A stretch of DNA of 64,000 bases from Membranipora membranacea (lineage: Eukaryota > Bryozoa > Gymnolaemata > Cheilostomatida > Membraniporidae), in contig OU612067.1 of assembly GCA_914767715.1 (NCBI GenBank), positions 17,487,001-17,551,000 of the forward strand, in the 5' to 3' direction. A program made the translations under genes and the position numbers. The notes under the pieces are model-generated. The model did not search any database. It was not told the origin of the DNA and worked only from the letters and a program-made list of their open reading frames with translations. Positions 41,401 through 54,517 of the stretch are shown piece by piece (the stretch's first letter is position 1; every line of letters begins with the position of its first letter).

Positions 41401-42115
41401 GTTTGTCGCAGGCATCACATCTGGTTGTTCGGACTTGTGACGCGTGATCCTCTGTGGTTGATGTAGGAGCATTGAATCCCTCTAAGATAACCTTGTGATC
41501 AGGAAGAGCGTACAATACTATATCTCCCATAATGCTCCTGTAAATGAAAATAATCCATCTTCTTTGTGAGATAAACTTTCCCACCTTTGACTACGAGTGA
41601 ATCAGGGGTATTTAATGGTTTTCTGACTATTGAAGTTTGCGAGTAGAGAGGTCTGTGGTCAATCTGTCTGGGTTTGAGAGGTAACCTCAACCCTAATCAA
41701 GGTGTCACCGATCCATGTATAAAACCGTCTTAAACAAAAACTGTTTTGGTTTATTTCTCACGCTATACCTATATGAACATACTCATCCGAGCATTGCGAT
41801 CCACACTCAAGCTTCACACATTCAGGAACTCTTCTCACTGGGTTTATGTTCTTAGCAATAAACAATTAGAATGATACTAATAGAAGATTGATAAATGTCA
41901 GGTCAGCTGTATCACGAAATGACTTACTTGCACTTTTCACACATGATGGACCCGTTCAGTTTGTGAAAATCTTCTCGCACACAGGGCAAGCAGCTTATGT
42001 GTCCACATGGTAGAGTCTTTGGTTGGTCCATCTCTTCCACAGGTCTCATACAATAGCCACAGCATGTCTCTGGTTCCTGCTCCTCATAGTCTGTGCTGAG
42101 TGCAGCTTCGGCCAT
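38437..42115 (-). CDS. TRIM-like RING / B-box / coiled-coil protein with C-terminal repeat domain
   Basis: Eight exons: 41928-42115, 41345-41537, 40974-41172, 40608-40822, 39989-40268, 39405-39859, 38750-38978, 38437-38567; every junction keeps frame. The order fits a tripartite-motif ubiquitin ligase: a RING finger at the N-terminus (CCGYCMRP, LPCGHISCLPC, CEKC), a first B-box (CDACDKPANAYCLDCDKRMC then H), a second B-box (FCKEHPAHRLIEVCTLC, FCTRC), a coiled coil (about exons 4-5, rich in Glu/Lys/Leu), and a C-terminal part with beta-propeller-like strands (LDSPVDITSDSAGLIYVAS; VSGNKLVTACGDSGILLFD), reminiscent of NHL or WD repeats. The likely role is a RING-type E3 ligase. The substrate is unknown and the propeller assignment is tentative. 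Confidence 0.88.
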
Positions 42116-44044
42116 TTGGTTTTTATCTTGAGTGGCAATATTTTGCGATAGTATTTAGTAGTGCCTTTTTCCCTTCCTTTCAATTTCCGAAAAACAACAA
42201 AACACCAATACTGCAACTGCTGTGTAAAACAAGCATGGAACATATTGATAAGATCTGAAGCCATTGAACAGCACTGCTTACATGATCTAGTAAACATTTA
42301 CACTCCGGTCATACCAACACGACGATCTACTTGCCTCAAAGCAGTATCAAAGTCATGAACAGTGCTAAGACCAAACTGCCAAATGAAGGATGACAAGTTG
42401 ACGACTACAGATACTTTCTTTTATTACTAATTTTTCTCTTTTTACTCAACAAGCTGATCAGCTCTCTGTCTATGTCTTTTAAGTCTTTTGATGATCAGTA
42501 AAAAATTTTCTCATCGGCTTAAATCCACGATCGAAGCAATAAAGCCCGTTATATATATAATATGAGGAAACCCCTGTGATAGTGAATAAATTATCCATCA
42601 ATTTTTTCTGTTTAGCAATAACACACACTCAAGACTAAGTTACTAAAGAGCCTTTCACTGTACTCATTAACCAAACAGAGCTGAACATTTATACATGTAA
42701 AAAACTGGGATACCAGTTTCCTGCCCATTGCAAAGTCTTGTTGGGAGCAGGGAGGTTCATAGTTGAAAGGAGCAATATAGCAGACCTTGATCCAATAGTT
42801 TGTAAGTTTGAATGTGTAAAGGTATTGCACCTGTGTTATCTGCAGTGTTCTAGTTTCCCTGTCGATCCTCAAAGCAGTGTCAGTCCATCTTCTGTCTTGT
42901 CAGCAGCAGTAGCTGTTGAACTAAGCAAAAATACTGTGTCTAGAACAACATTCCAAATCAATATAATAACGATTATTGTTTAACTTCAACGGCTTGTAAA
43001 AACCTAGCATTTGTTTCATTATATTTGTGAGTTGAGAAATATATAATGTATTATGAACAAGTTTATGGTCTATAGAATTATTTTGTTGACTGAGAACAAA
43101 TCAATATCAATATCAACGCTGTACTTATGTAACTTTTCTTTCAGAAAAAAAACACTCAGAGCTCTGTTAGGTAAAAGCAAGGGGTACATGTAAACTTGTA
43201 GCCGGTCATATGACATAGGGTGTTGAGGATGGTACAGGGAAGCAGGGTGGCTGACTGTAATGGCCAAGATAAAAGACACTTTGATTTGCATTGCATCGGG
43301 AAATGCAGAGCAATTCCTGGAATGTGTCAAGGGTAATTATTCTTTCATACTTCACTTCCTACTTCACTGTGTATTTTTTGCAACAGTAAAAACTATGCTA
43401 CTCTTGTAACAAATGCTTTTTTATAATTAACAATTGCATCTACATTTTTTTTAAGCTCACATGCCTGGTGAAATAAATGCAAAGAAATTAAATTACCAAT
43501 AATATATTGATTCCGATGCCTCACAAAACTGCAGTGCATGATGGTATTACGATCAGTCTTATCCTTGGTATGGCAATATTACGATTACTTTCTGAATGGT
43601 GTGAACCAAGCTATACTGGAAATAACAAGTATGTCTACAGGCTGGAGTCAGCATAAAGTCGCAGACTAGAACAATTTTTTCCCGTTTTTAAGGTAAACTG
43701 CCAGCGGCTCAAGGAGAGCAACTCCGAAACAGGTAAATTGGAATTAACTTGATCTAGCTGCAGTCTACCAGAACCAAATCTATGCTGGAACTGGCAAATC
43801 TGGATCTATACTGGTCAGTTAGTAATAATGTATACGCTGCAGGGTGGCAGGAATCTGCACAAAGATCGATTAGATATAAAATCCAAAAACATGGCAGAAG
43901 AGTTCATTTACTACACAAGGATTTCTGATAATCCAGAACCCAGCATTAGAGCAAATGTTGATCTTGATGAGCCAAACAATTAAGAATTTAGTTTTAATTA
44001 ATCAATTTAAAATATTACCAACTTGCCTTCCTAATTTTTATTTT
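42116..44044. other. Region between TRIM gene and gene D, no gene recognised
   Basis: It is the shared upstream region of two divergent genes. I searched it for the signal-peptide and first CUB exons expected for gene D and found neither. Homology to the gene C region begins near 44,045, which marks the left edge of the duplicated block. Confidence 0.5.
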
Positions 44045-44153
44045 ATCTCTGAATTGAACTCTGATTGATACGGGAACTTGGAAACTGCTAAAATAGCTTG
44101 AGTCATAAAGCTGGCATTTATTTGATTTGATGTATTATGATCTTGTTTTGCAG

Positions 44154-47100
44154 TCATAAAATCATCAAATATCTCAGTAATGGTTCCATCTACTCTGCCT
44201 GGATCTGGACAATCTCCTAAGGAAGGTTATTTGATGAGCCATTCAGGATTCAGCTTTTCTCCTCATAACTTTCCAGTTCCACCACCCAGTGGAAGTCTTC
44301 TCTTCTCTGTGGCAACTCAAACATCATTGAAATGGCTCTACATAAACCTGATTTATTTAGATATCACAGAATCTTCAAGGGAATGTGATACTGACTCTGC
44401 AGTGCTCACAATATTCAATAGAGAACCTCTACTATTTTCGTCCTGTGAATATACCAAATCTTCTCCAGAAAACTTTGTCACTCTAGGTAAATCAAGTTTA
44501 ACTCTCAATTTCACTTACGCAAAGAAAGATACAGGCAGAAGAGGATTTCTTCTCTATTACAAGGGTAAATAACCTAAAGAAGGCTGCTGGAAGTTACCTG
44601 ACCCCCAATCATGTCAGTTGATGTATTTTGTCCCGCTTGAGGTAAACTCCCTAGCTCCATCCTACTTGTCCTGTGTTTCTGATAGGCGAGTGGCGCTATA
44701 CTGTGTAACATATATTATGTATTGTCTATACATGAAAAATTAGATGAGCACTGCTTCACTTTTGCTACCATACCTGGCATTTGTCTTAAGCTGTGGCTCC
44801 ACGTGACGATTTTTACATCGATTTGGTGTCACGAGTGGTTAATCGGTGGATCTGCACGAGTGATTACTCGTGTTAAGTGGACATCAAACTTGTTGGTCTT
44901 TTGCCCGAGTGATCTAGACGATCCTCTATGCTGATTGGTTGTTGATTGCTTGCTTAGATAATTACGCGGTTAAACACGTCATCTATCAAATCGTGACAGG
45001 CTATCAAAAATAAAGGAGTTGATAATATCTGTAGTTAAATCACATCCTCCTATTTATGATAAAAAAGACCATAACTACAAAGATAGGAGTGGTGCTGTAG
45101 TGAAAATATGGAAGGTATCACTTGGAAATGGAAGCTGTCCTGACATGACATCCATAGTGTAGCATAGGAAAATCAATTTTACAGAAGAATGAAATTTTAT
45201 TTGGTGAAGATTCAACAGACAAAGACCCGGATTTAATATGACACTATATCCGGTCATTTGTTAACACGCCCATAAAATATCATTGGTCAATCGATTGAAC
45301 TGAGGGAGTTAATTGGTCAATCTAGGCACCTGGTTTATTACCCCACTATAACTCACTAAACCATCGAGTAATAACTCATAGGCCTGTGTAGCAGTGTGAG
45401 ATCGGCCTAGCATGTCTAGACATGCCATCGGCCTGTGATTACATCGTTACGTGGAGCTACAGCTTTACACATGGCAGACAATTCTATTGTCTGCTCTTAC
45501 AGTCCTCTACCCTAGTAACATTTAAGATGCTGGTCATTTTAGGTTTAGTCGTATGGATTAAAACTCCTCCTACAGGGAAAATTATGAGTGTAATTAGTGG
45601 CCTCCGTGTTTGCCTGCATGGAGTATCTTTATTTTTACAATATAAATTTACTCGACTATTAAACTATTCAGACTATTATTGTTGATGTTGATACTGAACA
45701 TTGGCAAAGTAAGGGTATGTAACTTGTAAGTTCCAGGGGCCAATATGTTGATGGTAAGTGCTTAAAGTGTATTTCACCTCAGTTCAATATTTTAGTACTA
45801 GTACAAAGTACAAACATGAACTTATTTGGGACCAAAAAGCCATATTAGCCCTACCTGGTGGTAAGAAACGCTCTCAGAGCATCAGCGGCCGGGGCGCTAT
45901 CCTAGTTCCCGTTGGGGGGCTCACAACGCCCCCAAACCACCAGGTGGAGCACTCGGGTGCTTTGCCTCCTCTAAGCGGTGCAGTATCGCTGTAAATTGAA
46001 ATTGAATTTAGATTACTTGGCAAGTATGAATGCCCCAAGAAATGAAACTCTATGGTTACAGTTGTCCAGTGTGAAACTCCTGTCCATGCTCTTGATACAA
46101 AACGTGCTGGAGACGGGAAAGGAAATGAATTCAACGTTACCTGTGATCGAGGACAACAGCTATCAGACTCAGTAAGCTCAACAAAATTCTCATGTGAACT
46201 AGATGGAGAATGGCAGCCATACAGGCCGATTTGTAATTCGAAAGACCAATTAACAACATCTCAAACAGAAACTGCAAAGACATCATCAACAACAATCTCA
46301 ACTACAACATTGTCCACACCAACAACAAAAACAACTCCAGATGCTGTAGGGGAGACGACTTCGACCACTCTCGCAGATACGGGAATAAGTTCATCTTTAG
46401 TAATCCACGTCACCTCCACTCAGAAGACCATCACAGGTTAGCTTAAGCAGATCACAAAACCATTTAGTAAAAGGTTGCGCACAAATGACAAAACATGATA
46501 CATTCTAACGCCATCCTTTTACGATGTTTGTCTTGTTGTCCTGGTTTGCTTCAGCCTTCAACCATTTGTTATATCCTTTGAAAATGCATTCATAATTGAA
46601 TCGTCGATGATGTTGGCTGATTTTACATAATGTTAAAAACCACACTCCAACACCCACTCCTTCAATTCCACTGTCACCCTTCTAAACCTCCTTCTCCCAA
46701 GACAATATTATTAATTTCCAAATTGGTACTTATGATTTAAAATTTAATTAATATGGCTATGATCGTGACCAGACCAGGTCTGGAAATTTTGCCACCCAAA
46801 AAGAAGGTAAAACCTGATAACAACCTTACCTTGCTGGTACCCAAATATCCTTATCGCCTATGTATCTGGAATTACTAAAAACATCAGGTATGTTATAACT
46901 TACATCCATTGGCCAGATTATCCTGGGAATTCCAAATGATGCATTGTGGGAATGCTGCTAATACTAGTGACTCAACACTATATCAACTGCACATGGTTTT
47001 TATATACCCTAACATATCATTGCTGGAATTCACATTAAGCTTTACCACATGTAGATAATGATGGAGCTATAGGAAACTGTTCTAGTGTATTTGACAAGAA

Positions 47101-47600
47101 ATTGATCATTGCGGTCGGAAGCGGTGGCCTTGTTCTACTTGCACTACTCAGTATCACAGTAGTTGTCCTCTCGCTAAAGCTAGCCAAGTACAATAGAATG
47201 GATCCCTACAACAAAACTCATACTCCAACGAATGATGAAGCAAGAAATAGCAGTAGCTATGATTACATAGACAGCAGGGAACTGAAAATAAGGCCAACAC
47301 TTCAACCAACTGAAGCTAAAAGAGGAGGCAACTTTCCTAAATCTGATCAACCAATCACTAGTTCTAGTGGTATGTTCTATGCGTTTGTCCTCATACCGTC
47401 AATAAATTGAGATTGCTTGAATATCACTTTAAAATGCAGAGAAAATAGTGCTGCATGATATCAGACTGTTTGAAGAATAATATTATTCTGGTTTAGTCTA
47501 CCTCATTACTATTGTTGCTATTACAGGTAATTATGACACCCTCATCCACACATCAGATCAGAGTGACGATCACCGATACTCTACTTTGAAGCAGCCCTGA
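44154..47600 (+). CDS. Gene D: 5'-truncated paralogue of gene C
   Basis: Four exons correspond to the last four of gene C: 44154-44564 (CUB-like 2), 46062-46436 (Sushi and Thr/Ser stalk), 47055-47369 (membrane segment and tail) and 47527-47600 (ITAM-like last exon). All frames are open and phase 1 is kept. The Sushi exon uses a GTTAGC donor instead of the GTGAGC seen in C. No signal-peptide or first CUB exon was found, since homology starts only ~110 bp upstream of the first exon. The intron before the Sushi exon is ~1.1 kb longer than in C, with inserted DNA. It may be a pseudogene, or it may use an unrecognised 5' exon. Its tail half is almost identical to that of C. Confidence 0.6.
45840..46010. 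repeat. GC-rich SINE-like insertion in gene D intron
   Basis: A GC-rich block (AGCGGCCGGGGCGC, GTTGGGGGGCTCACAACGCC) ends in a TAAATTGAAATTGAA tail. It is absent from the matching intron of gene C, so it is an insertion. CCTGGTGGT near its start pairs with ACCACCAGG inside. The GC contrast and A/T-rich repeat tail suggest a SINE, but I cannot assign a tRNA or 5S head. Confidence 0.4.
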
Positions 47601-48668
47601 GCTTAATTCCATCCATTGATTAATCGGATTTGGTGCAAAAGTTTCACAGAGCTACCAGTAAACTGGAAATGAGTCAAGGCAACTTTTAACCGAGATAAGT
47701 GTCTGTACCCCAAAATAGTGTTGACAACAGCAGATCTAGGATACAAGTTAATACCACAATCAATCTTGACACAACAGAGTTATAACCTAAATATCAAAAT
47801 GTATTTATCTTCCGAGCATTCTTTCATTTGTTTTTTTTTCATGTCCTAGTTCCTTGTCAGTGTTGATTGACTTCTTCATGATTTGTCTGATTTTGGTTGT
47901 TTGTCGTTTTGTTTGCTGTTTGGACTGTAAAAAGTACTTTTAATTTTTTAATCTGATTGTTGAATGATTCAACCACAGCTTTTTTAATATGTATAACATC
48001 CAAAATGTTCTAACAATTGGAATTGCATTTCAAATCTGTATGGTGGTAGCCTTGATGAGTTCTGAACACTGTCTTAATTACTAAAAGCTATATAGTGTTT
48101 TTTATCTAACTCAAAAGCACATAATCACAGTGTGTCTTTTTATGTGTGTCTATCTATTGATTTACCAGATTCTCAATGACGTATGTCGTATGACAATGAG
48201 TTTTCTCTTCCTGTATAAAGATAGGACAACTATGCACACTGATTACATATGCATGGAAGTAATAATTTCAGGCATTAATCAATTCAAATATGCTGATACA
48301 AATCCCACTGAGATAGCGTTACTGACAGCGTTAATATGTTCCTGGCCATTTTATCACTGCATGCCCCTTTTACATGGAGCCAGCATCAAGAAGCTCTGAG
48401 TATTCATTCCTGCGAGATCCTGTCTTTGAGCTGAGACTGAAGTTTTAAGTTTGAAAGAGTGATTGCTACTCACTGAAAGGTGATTCACACCGCAGCAGCC
48501 TTGAGGCCAAATCATACAATAATCGACATCGCAGTTAGATTAGTTTGTGTTACGCTTACGTAGCTTGTCTTGGTGGATGATGATCCGCTTGTAAGGACAT
48601 CTAAACCTTTCTTGAAGTATTTAACTTCAATTTACAAGAGTTCCAGCAGTAACATAGGCTGTAATTAG
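46507..48668 (+). repeat. 2.2-kb segmental duplication shared with gene C 3' half
   Basis: Counterpart of 14,325-16,489; see the duplicate for edges. It covers the last two exons of gene D, the preceding intron and ~1.07 kb of 3' flank. Confidence 0.88.
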
Positions 48669-50254
48669 GGCCTACCCCGTTGGCCCATACAATATGTGTC
48701 TCACATACCGAGACTTCTGACTTTAGGCAAAATGGGTAGTGTACTGATTATCCCCCCTCCAAATTGCCGACAAATTCACATGAGACCTTTGGTGCAACGA
48801 TTAGGGTGTTCGAAGCCGTAAACCTAAATACATACATACAAATACATATATATATATATAAATACAAAAGTTATGAGGAGAAGAAATTGATCACTGATAA
48901 TGTAAATCAGAAGAATGATGAAGATGGAAACTGATGATGAACAATAACGAACGAATGCTTGAATTGGTTTGAGGGAGACTGAAAGTTATACATGCTAATG
49001 CTGTTTTGTACCTACTTACACTTGTAATGATAAGACAAGACGACTCGGTGGAACTGAGACACTGTTTTAATCCAATAAATAGGATGTTTGGCAAGGATTT
49101 TATTGCCTCCTTCAAAACCACTCAAATTAAATATGAACGCCAATAATGATGATGTTTTAAGTTCAATTTAGAACTGCTGTCAACTGTGAAGTCAAAATTA
49201 CTCATACACTTATGCATTTAATGTTTCGCTCGTGAATGAAATCAACTGAACTTTTGATGCCGAATGATCGTTACATATATGAAAATGATTACAAAACTAT
49301 GTGTATTAGTTTTATTGAAAACCTGACGATGATCCTGCAAGGCACCTCATCAATAAGGTGAGAACAAGCAAGCAGATCAAAGATGACATGGCATATAGCT
49401 GCAGGGATGTATGAGAAGATTCTACGCTAAGGGGTTATGGAACCTATACTCTTGCGAAGCGCTAGCGTATAAATAGAAAGGATGTTTTAAACAACAAATA
49501 GTACAAGAATGTCCAAAGATTTGTAGGTTTTTCAGTTCACGATCCCGTAACTTCGATCTTCACAGTGACGGCGATCAGGTGAGGATTGAAAGGGGGTGAT
49601 TCACTTTTGAGCTATACGCTCCCCTTACCAAACAAACAACCAGACCCACCGCAGAGTTAGTTTGTTTAACCAATCAGATCAATGGGATGTCACCTGTCAA
49701 CTTGTTTATATCATCAAATGACAATTAACTAACTTATCCGAAATATTAAGGAATTTGGGATATGGAAGCCATTTTTCGGAAATCCGATTAATTTGTGTTG
49801 CAATAAATAAAAAGCAATATAATATGAGCTAAACATATAATATCTCTGCATATTCGGTACTCAGCAGTATCTACAAAGAGAGAAAAATGGTGTCACCTAT
49901 TGCGTTATAATAACTTAATTAGGCTTGTGTATAATAATGTGAAATTTCAATACAAGTGTTAGTCAAATGTTATACAAGAGCTGCATTTTCAAGTTAAGAT
50001 TGTTCAAGCCCCAGCATCATCAACAGTAACATTCCCTGTGCCATTTTTGAGAACAGTCTTTCACATGTGTGTAATGTTATTGTCATTAGCTTCAATTAAA
50101 AGACATTGACAGACCATGAGTCAATCCTTGTAGCCGAATCAATAATTAGTGGGTGGCACATGTAGGTATAGATGTAATATATAATATAATAATAATATAC
50201 ATAACATAATATATAATATAATAATCTTGTAGTCAGTGTGTATGTTATCCTCTC
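48669..50254. other. Intergenic region between D and F
   Basis: Convergent spacer with no recognised gene. It includes a TA run at about 48,847 and an AT-rich ATATAATAT-type repeat at about 50,176-50,225. Short open frames here have no family resemblance. Confidence 0.5.
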
Positions 50255-52972
50255 TTAAGCAGCTGTTGAACCATATAGATCGTTATCCATCATATCGATT
50301 TCAGTTCCCGGCTTCTTCTGCTGCTTCTGAATGGGAGCATACATGTCTTCTAGTGTACCTTCCATCTCTCTAAATTATGGAAATAAGTAATTTACGTTAC
50401 GTCAGTGTATGATATGGAAAAATTGGACTGCCTCTTCTTAAATTAATCACCTACTACCAATATCTAGTAGCAAAGAAATGTCCCAAAATCAAAGGCTCAG
50501 TTCAATATGAAAACGTAGTTTTTAGACTTCACTTGACGTGGGAATGAAACGAAAAGGGTGCTCAGCTCAAAGTTTGTTATCGGAAACATGCAAGGCTTTT
50601 CTCTAGGCAGAAGTTATGCACCGAGCGCAACAGAAAAATTCACTTAGCACTACATTTCAAAGAAATATTGAAAACAATCAAGGCAGCAGAGAGTTTTGGA
50701 AATATGTCTCCTTAGTAGAAGTTGCGTTCCCCTAAGACATGGAACCACAACTTCAAAGTTGTCAAGTTTTACCACCTGCTATTTATGATAACCTTCTATT
50801 ACTAAGGCATGGATATGCCCTCGTACCCACTATTGGGTGTCTTGGATTCATACCTGCGTAATATAGTGTCAGTGTTTGTGTATCTCTGACTGTATCTCTT
50901 CGATGAGGTGGATTTTCTCCCTGTAGTCGTGGACATGTCAGCTTTATCTGAAGTAAAAAACCACAACAAATACAGAATTAATTGAGTTGACTCTGTCAAA
51001 GCTATATCATGCTGAATGGATTGAAAAACTATTTTTCCATACCACGTCTAAAAATCACTAGCGAGACCCACCCCGTCCCGATAAACATCCCCCGCCTGAC
51101 AGCCCAATTAAACGACTAAGTAGATTAGATGCATATAACAAATCATGTGTTTATAGCACAATGCTTTTAGTGCTTTACCATTAGAATCTGTGTGTTCTTC
51201 CTGAGAGGGAACCTGATCATCTGGTTGTTCGGAGTCGCTTCCCCTTTTCTCAGTTAATTCATTATCATCAATGGAATCATACCCGGCATCATATTTTTTT
51301 ACACTGTCTGCTTTTGGTTTGGTTGTCTCGTGGCTACCATTTCTATTCTTCTTGGCTAATTTGACAACCAGGATGATTATAATAATCAGGAGAAGCAATC
51401 CACCTCCGCTCGCTGCCACTATTATGATATTTTCTGTGTTTTCAAAGAACTTCTTCATTTTAGCGAGAAAGCTATCATCTGCCATTGTAGTTGTTATGTT
51501 AGAACTTTGGTCTGTTGAATTCATACAGAGGCATTTCCCAACTGTAAAAAACAAGATTATTCTCATTTAAATTCAACTAAGCAATTAGGGTTAACTGAAG
51601 GCGTACATAAAGGACATAGAGAGAGCAGCATTATTGGTGGCACGCAAGAATCAAAGGTGGTAATTTTTGGCACTTGAAAACTTTACGTTTTACATTTACA
51701 TACCAAATAAATAATGTTGTAAATTCAGCTCAAGGTACAACTACACGCTCTCAGAAACTGTGGTCCCAAGTTGGATACCTAACATATGGTTGAAGTCTAA
51801 TATCAAATGCTTGTTATTCAGGATTATCAGGTAGGTGTACGTCAGTGTGAAGACAATGTCAAAGGTTTTATATTGTTTTTTATTCAGTCATTAATGTAAT
51901 GTGGAAATACTGCTAGAATATTAAAAAAATCCACCACTGTATGCACAAGAATGATGTAAGTGCCAGATGACTGGAATACATGGGTGCACGTGCAATAGGA
52001 TGCAGGGCTGGTGTATTTAATTAGGAAATGCTTTAGAAATAGGAGCTTTACAGCTCTATGGGCACCAATTGCCATGCAGGCAGTGATTAGCAAGTGTGCT
52101 ATCGAATTGGCCTATCTCCATCATTTCCAAAGATGGTTTGAGAGCACTCAAAAGCAGCCTGCTATTCACTACTCGGAGTTGTGCAATTGCATCCCATCCA
52201 GCTCATTTCATTCCACTTCTACAATCCTACACCCCATCAGAATGATTATCTGACTCTCCCCTCTGTCAGCGTGTATTTCCATGCGTCAGGTACTTTAGCA
52301 ACCTACCTGTCTCTGTCAATGTGAGCCTTTATGCAGTTCCGTTCATGTTAGGAAGTACCAGTGTCAGATCTATGTCTGTTCCATTAACAGTTGTGATGTA
52401 TCCTGCCCGCTGACAGTGCACAGGGGTACAGGATTCGGAGCAGGTGATTACATCTTGCCATGTCACAGGTTGGTTATTATACCATAGTTGATATTTCGGA
52501 TCTACGCACTTTGTAGTATTCTCTTGGACAACATATATTGCCAGTCTTGTGTTTTTCGGTAAGTTGCTAATGGTTATATTGCATGCACTCCCTGATCCAC
52601 TGGAGCTGTTGACAGGACTAAGCACCTGAAAGCTATTGGTTATGGTATGTTTGTAAGCAAACTGGTTATCTTCTGCGCAAAACGTTAAACGAGAGGCGCC
52701 TGGAAGACAAAAAATAAAATCAGGAACGATTATGACCAGATTTCATTGGTAACAGGTAAAACCAATGCAATAAGCTTTTTTGTGCCAGAACATTAATTTT
52801 GATAATCTTTTTACAATAACAAAGAAATGCCTATCTGGTGATTTTTTAATCTTTACCAAATGTATCCCAAAATGCATCCCTCTACAGAACCTGGTGATAG
52901 TTTGAAAAGTGTAGAGGTAAACTCACCTACGTTCCCAATTATTACAAGGATGAAGAACACTGCTGACAACAT
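50255..52972 (-). CDS. Gene F: short CUB receptor paralogous to gene A, with in-frame stop
   Basis: Five exons by homology to A: 52927-52972 (signal peptide MLSAVFFILVIIGNV), a CUB-like exon from 52699 down to about 52,308, 51179-51541 (stalk and membrane segment), 50854-50947 and 50255-50369 (tail, ending EDMYAPIQKQ and DNDLYGSTAA). The CUB exon frame hits TAA at 52329-52331 (after PNMNGTA). The codons beyond it stay in the same frame for seven residues to a phase-1 donor (CAG/GTAGGT). The gene therefore either makes a short secreted CUB protein, or is a recent pseudogene, or carries an assembly error. The membrane and tail exons downstream remain open and well conserved, which argues that any inactivation is recent. 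Confidence 0.68.
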
Positions 52973-54517
52973 TATTCCTTGTTTGGATGAATCAGCTCTA
53001 TCAGTCAGGCAGAGAGTTTATGCTCTGAATCATACGCTGTATTTAGAGTTAATAGCCCTGATGCCTCACTAAAAAGTAGCTCATAAAGCAGCAGATCACC
53101 AACTTGCTATACCTATTTAATCTCACTTCCTCCTTCCTAATAATTATAAGTAACTTTCAGACCCTTGAGTTATGTTTATATTGTTTGCACTCTCGCTCCG
53201 TCTGATAACACAAAAAATTCAAGCACGTTTGTTTTGATTAAATCGAGAAGTTGTAATGTGAGTACTAGTGTGAAGCATTTACCCTATTCAAAGAACTACA
53301 TTGTGTTATTTTTCAATCTGTTTTTTTTTTCAGTTTGATTGAAGCTATTTGCACTCTTCACTTCCCCCTTGCTTAAAATCTGATGTGAACTATTTGACAC
53401 AGGTATTTAAAATGCATCCATTAACTTCAATGCTCAAATTAGATTGCTATCAATTCACAAATTATCAGATGAAAGCCTTCTTAGCTTGGGTTCTCAATGT
53501 GTCATGAACCAGGTGCTTGCGGTGTTTTTTTACGAAACGTCCCCAAAGTGATGTGCTCAGATTGAGCCGTTGGGTATTGATTTTATTTATAAGCATCGAA
53601 GAAATTAACCTTGATCCAAATTGGATAATCATTTAAACTATAAAGTGTGAGTACCACATAGCCTTGGACACTGCCTGTGTTGGATGGATGTAGAGAAGGC
53701 CGGACACTCAACCACTCTGACACAGGCAGTCTACTCAGGCTATTGTGGGCATCAGAAAAAAAAGTAAGGATAGCATGAAAATCAAAGTTAGGCTGTTCTA
53801 TTCAGGGATTATGCAATCGCAACACAGTGACAGCAACACTTTTGAACTGAAGAGGGTCAGGAAGCGATGTAATGATATGTGATTATTGATTTTATCATCA
53901 TACCTCCAGTAGCTGGAGATGAAACCTTCTTTGATTGGAGCGGTAATCTACATGTAGCTATTGTGAGTTGGGACACTAAATAATATAATTGATATTGAAA
54001 GGGTATAAGTATGATTGATTAAGTTCGATCAATATCTCCTGATTTTGAGTTGCTTCCCATGTAGCCGGCGACAGCGGCTCACCTAGTCTTGAACAGAAGC
54101 AAATTACCATGCAACAAAAATTCATTCACACTTGATCTACGTTTGAGCAGTTTGATAATATTAACAAAGGTACAGGAAATCTCAAGAAGAGGCTCTAACA
54201 GCCTTGACAGGTATCAGTGATAATAAATGGGGTGGAATACGAAAAAGAGTGGAAACAGGAAGTACTTTTGATTAATTTAGCGTAGGTATAGCTGCTCAGA
54301 GGGGACTTTCGAATTATCACTAGTACATCACTCAAAATTATTGCTCGCTTGGACTTTCGAATTAAATTCCCAAACACTCAATCAGAGTATATAGCTCCAT
54401 CAATGAGTGAGCAATTTGTGAGCGAGAACCTAGCAGGTCTCGCTCACAAGTGAGCGTTCAGATTGTGATATTGGCTGTCTTTTATTGAAAGACCCCTTGA
54501 AACAATCAGTGATAATG
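52973..54517. other. Intergenic region between F and E
   Basis: Aligns with 3,495-5,344 between A and B, but has only one arm of the palindrome present there. A small perfect hairpin lies at 54418-54447 (10-bp arms GTGAGCGAGA, 10-base loop). No exon was recognised. Confidence 0.55.
53125..53132 (-). promoter_or_regulatory. ETS-like site upstream of gene F
   Basis: The minus strand reads GGAGGAAGTGAGA around this core, about 155 bp upstream of the gene F start. The same string precedes gene A. Confidence 0.35.

Noticed and set aside
42738-43335. Possible 5' exon for gene D, including a short frame starting MAKIKDTLICIASG
   Set aside because: Not a convincing signal peptide, no CUB exon follows, and it has no match to genes B, C or E.
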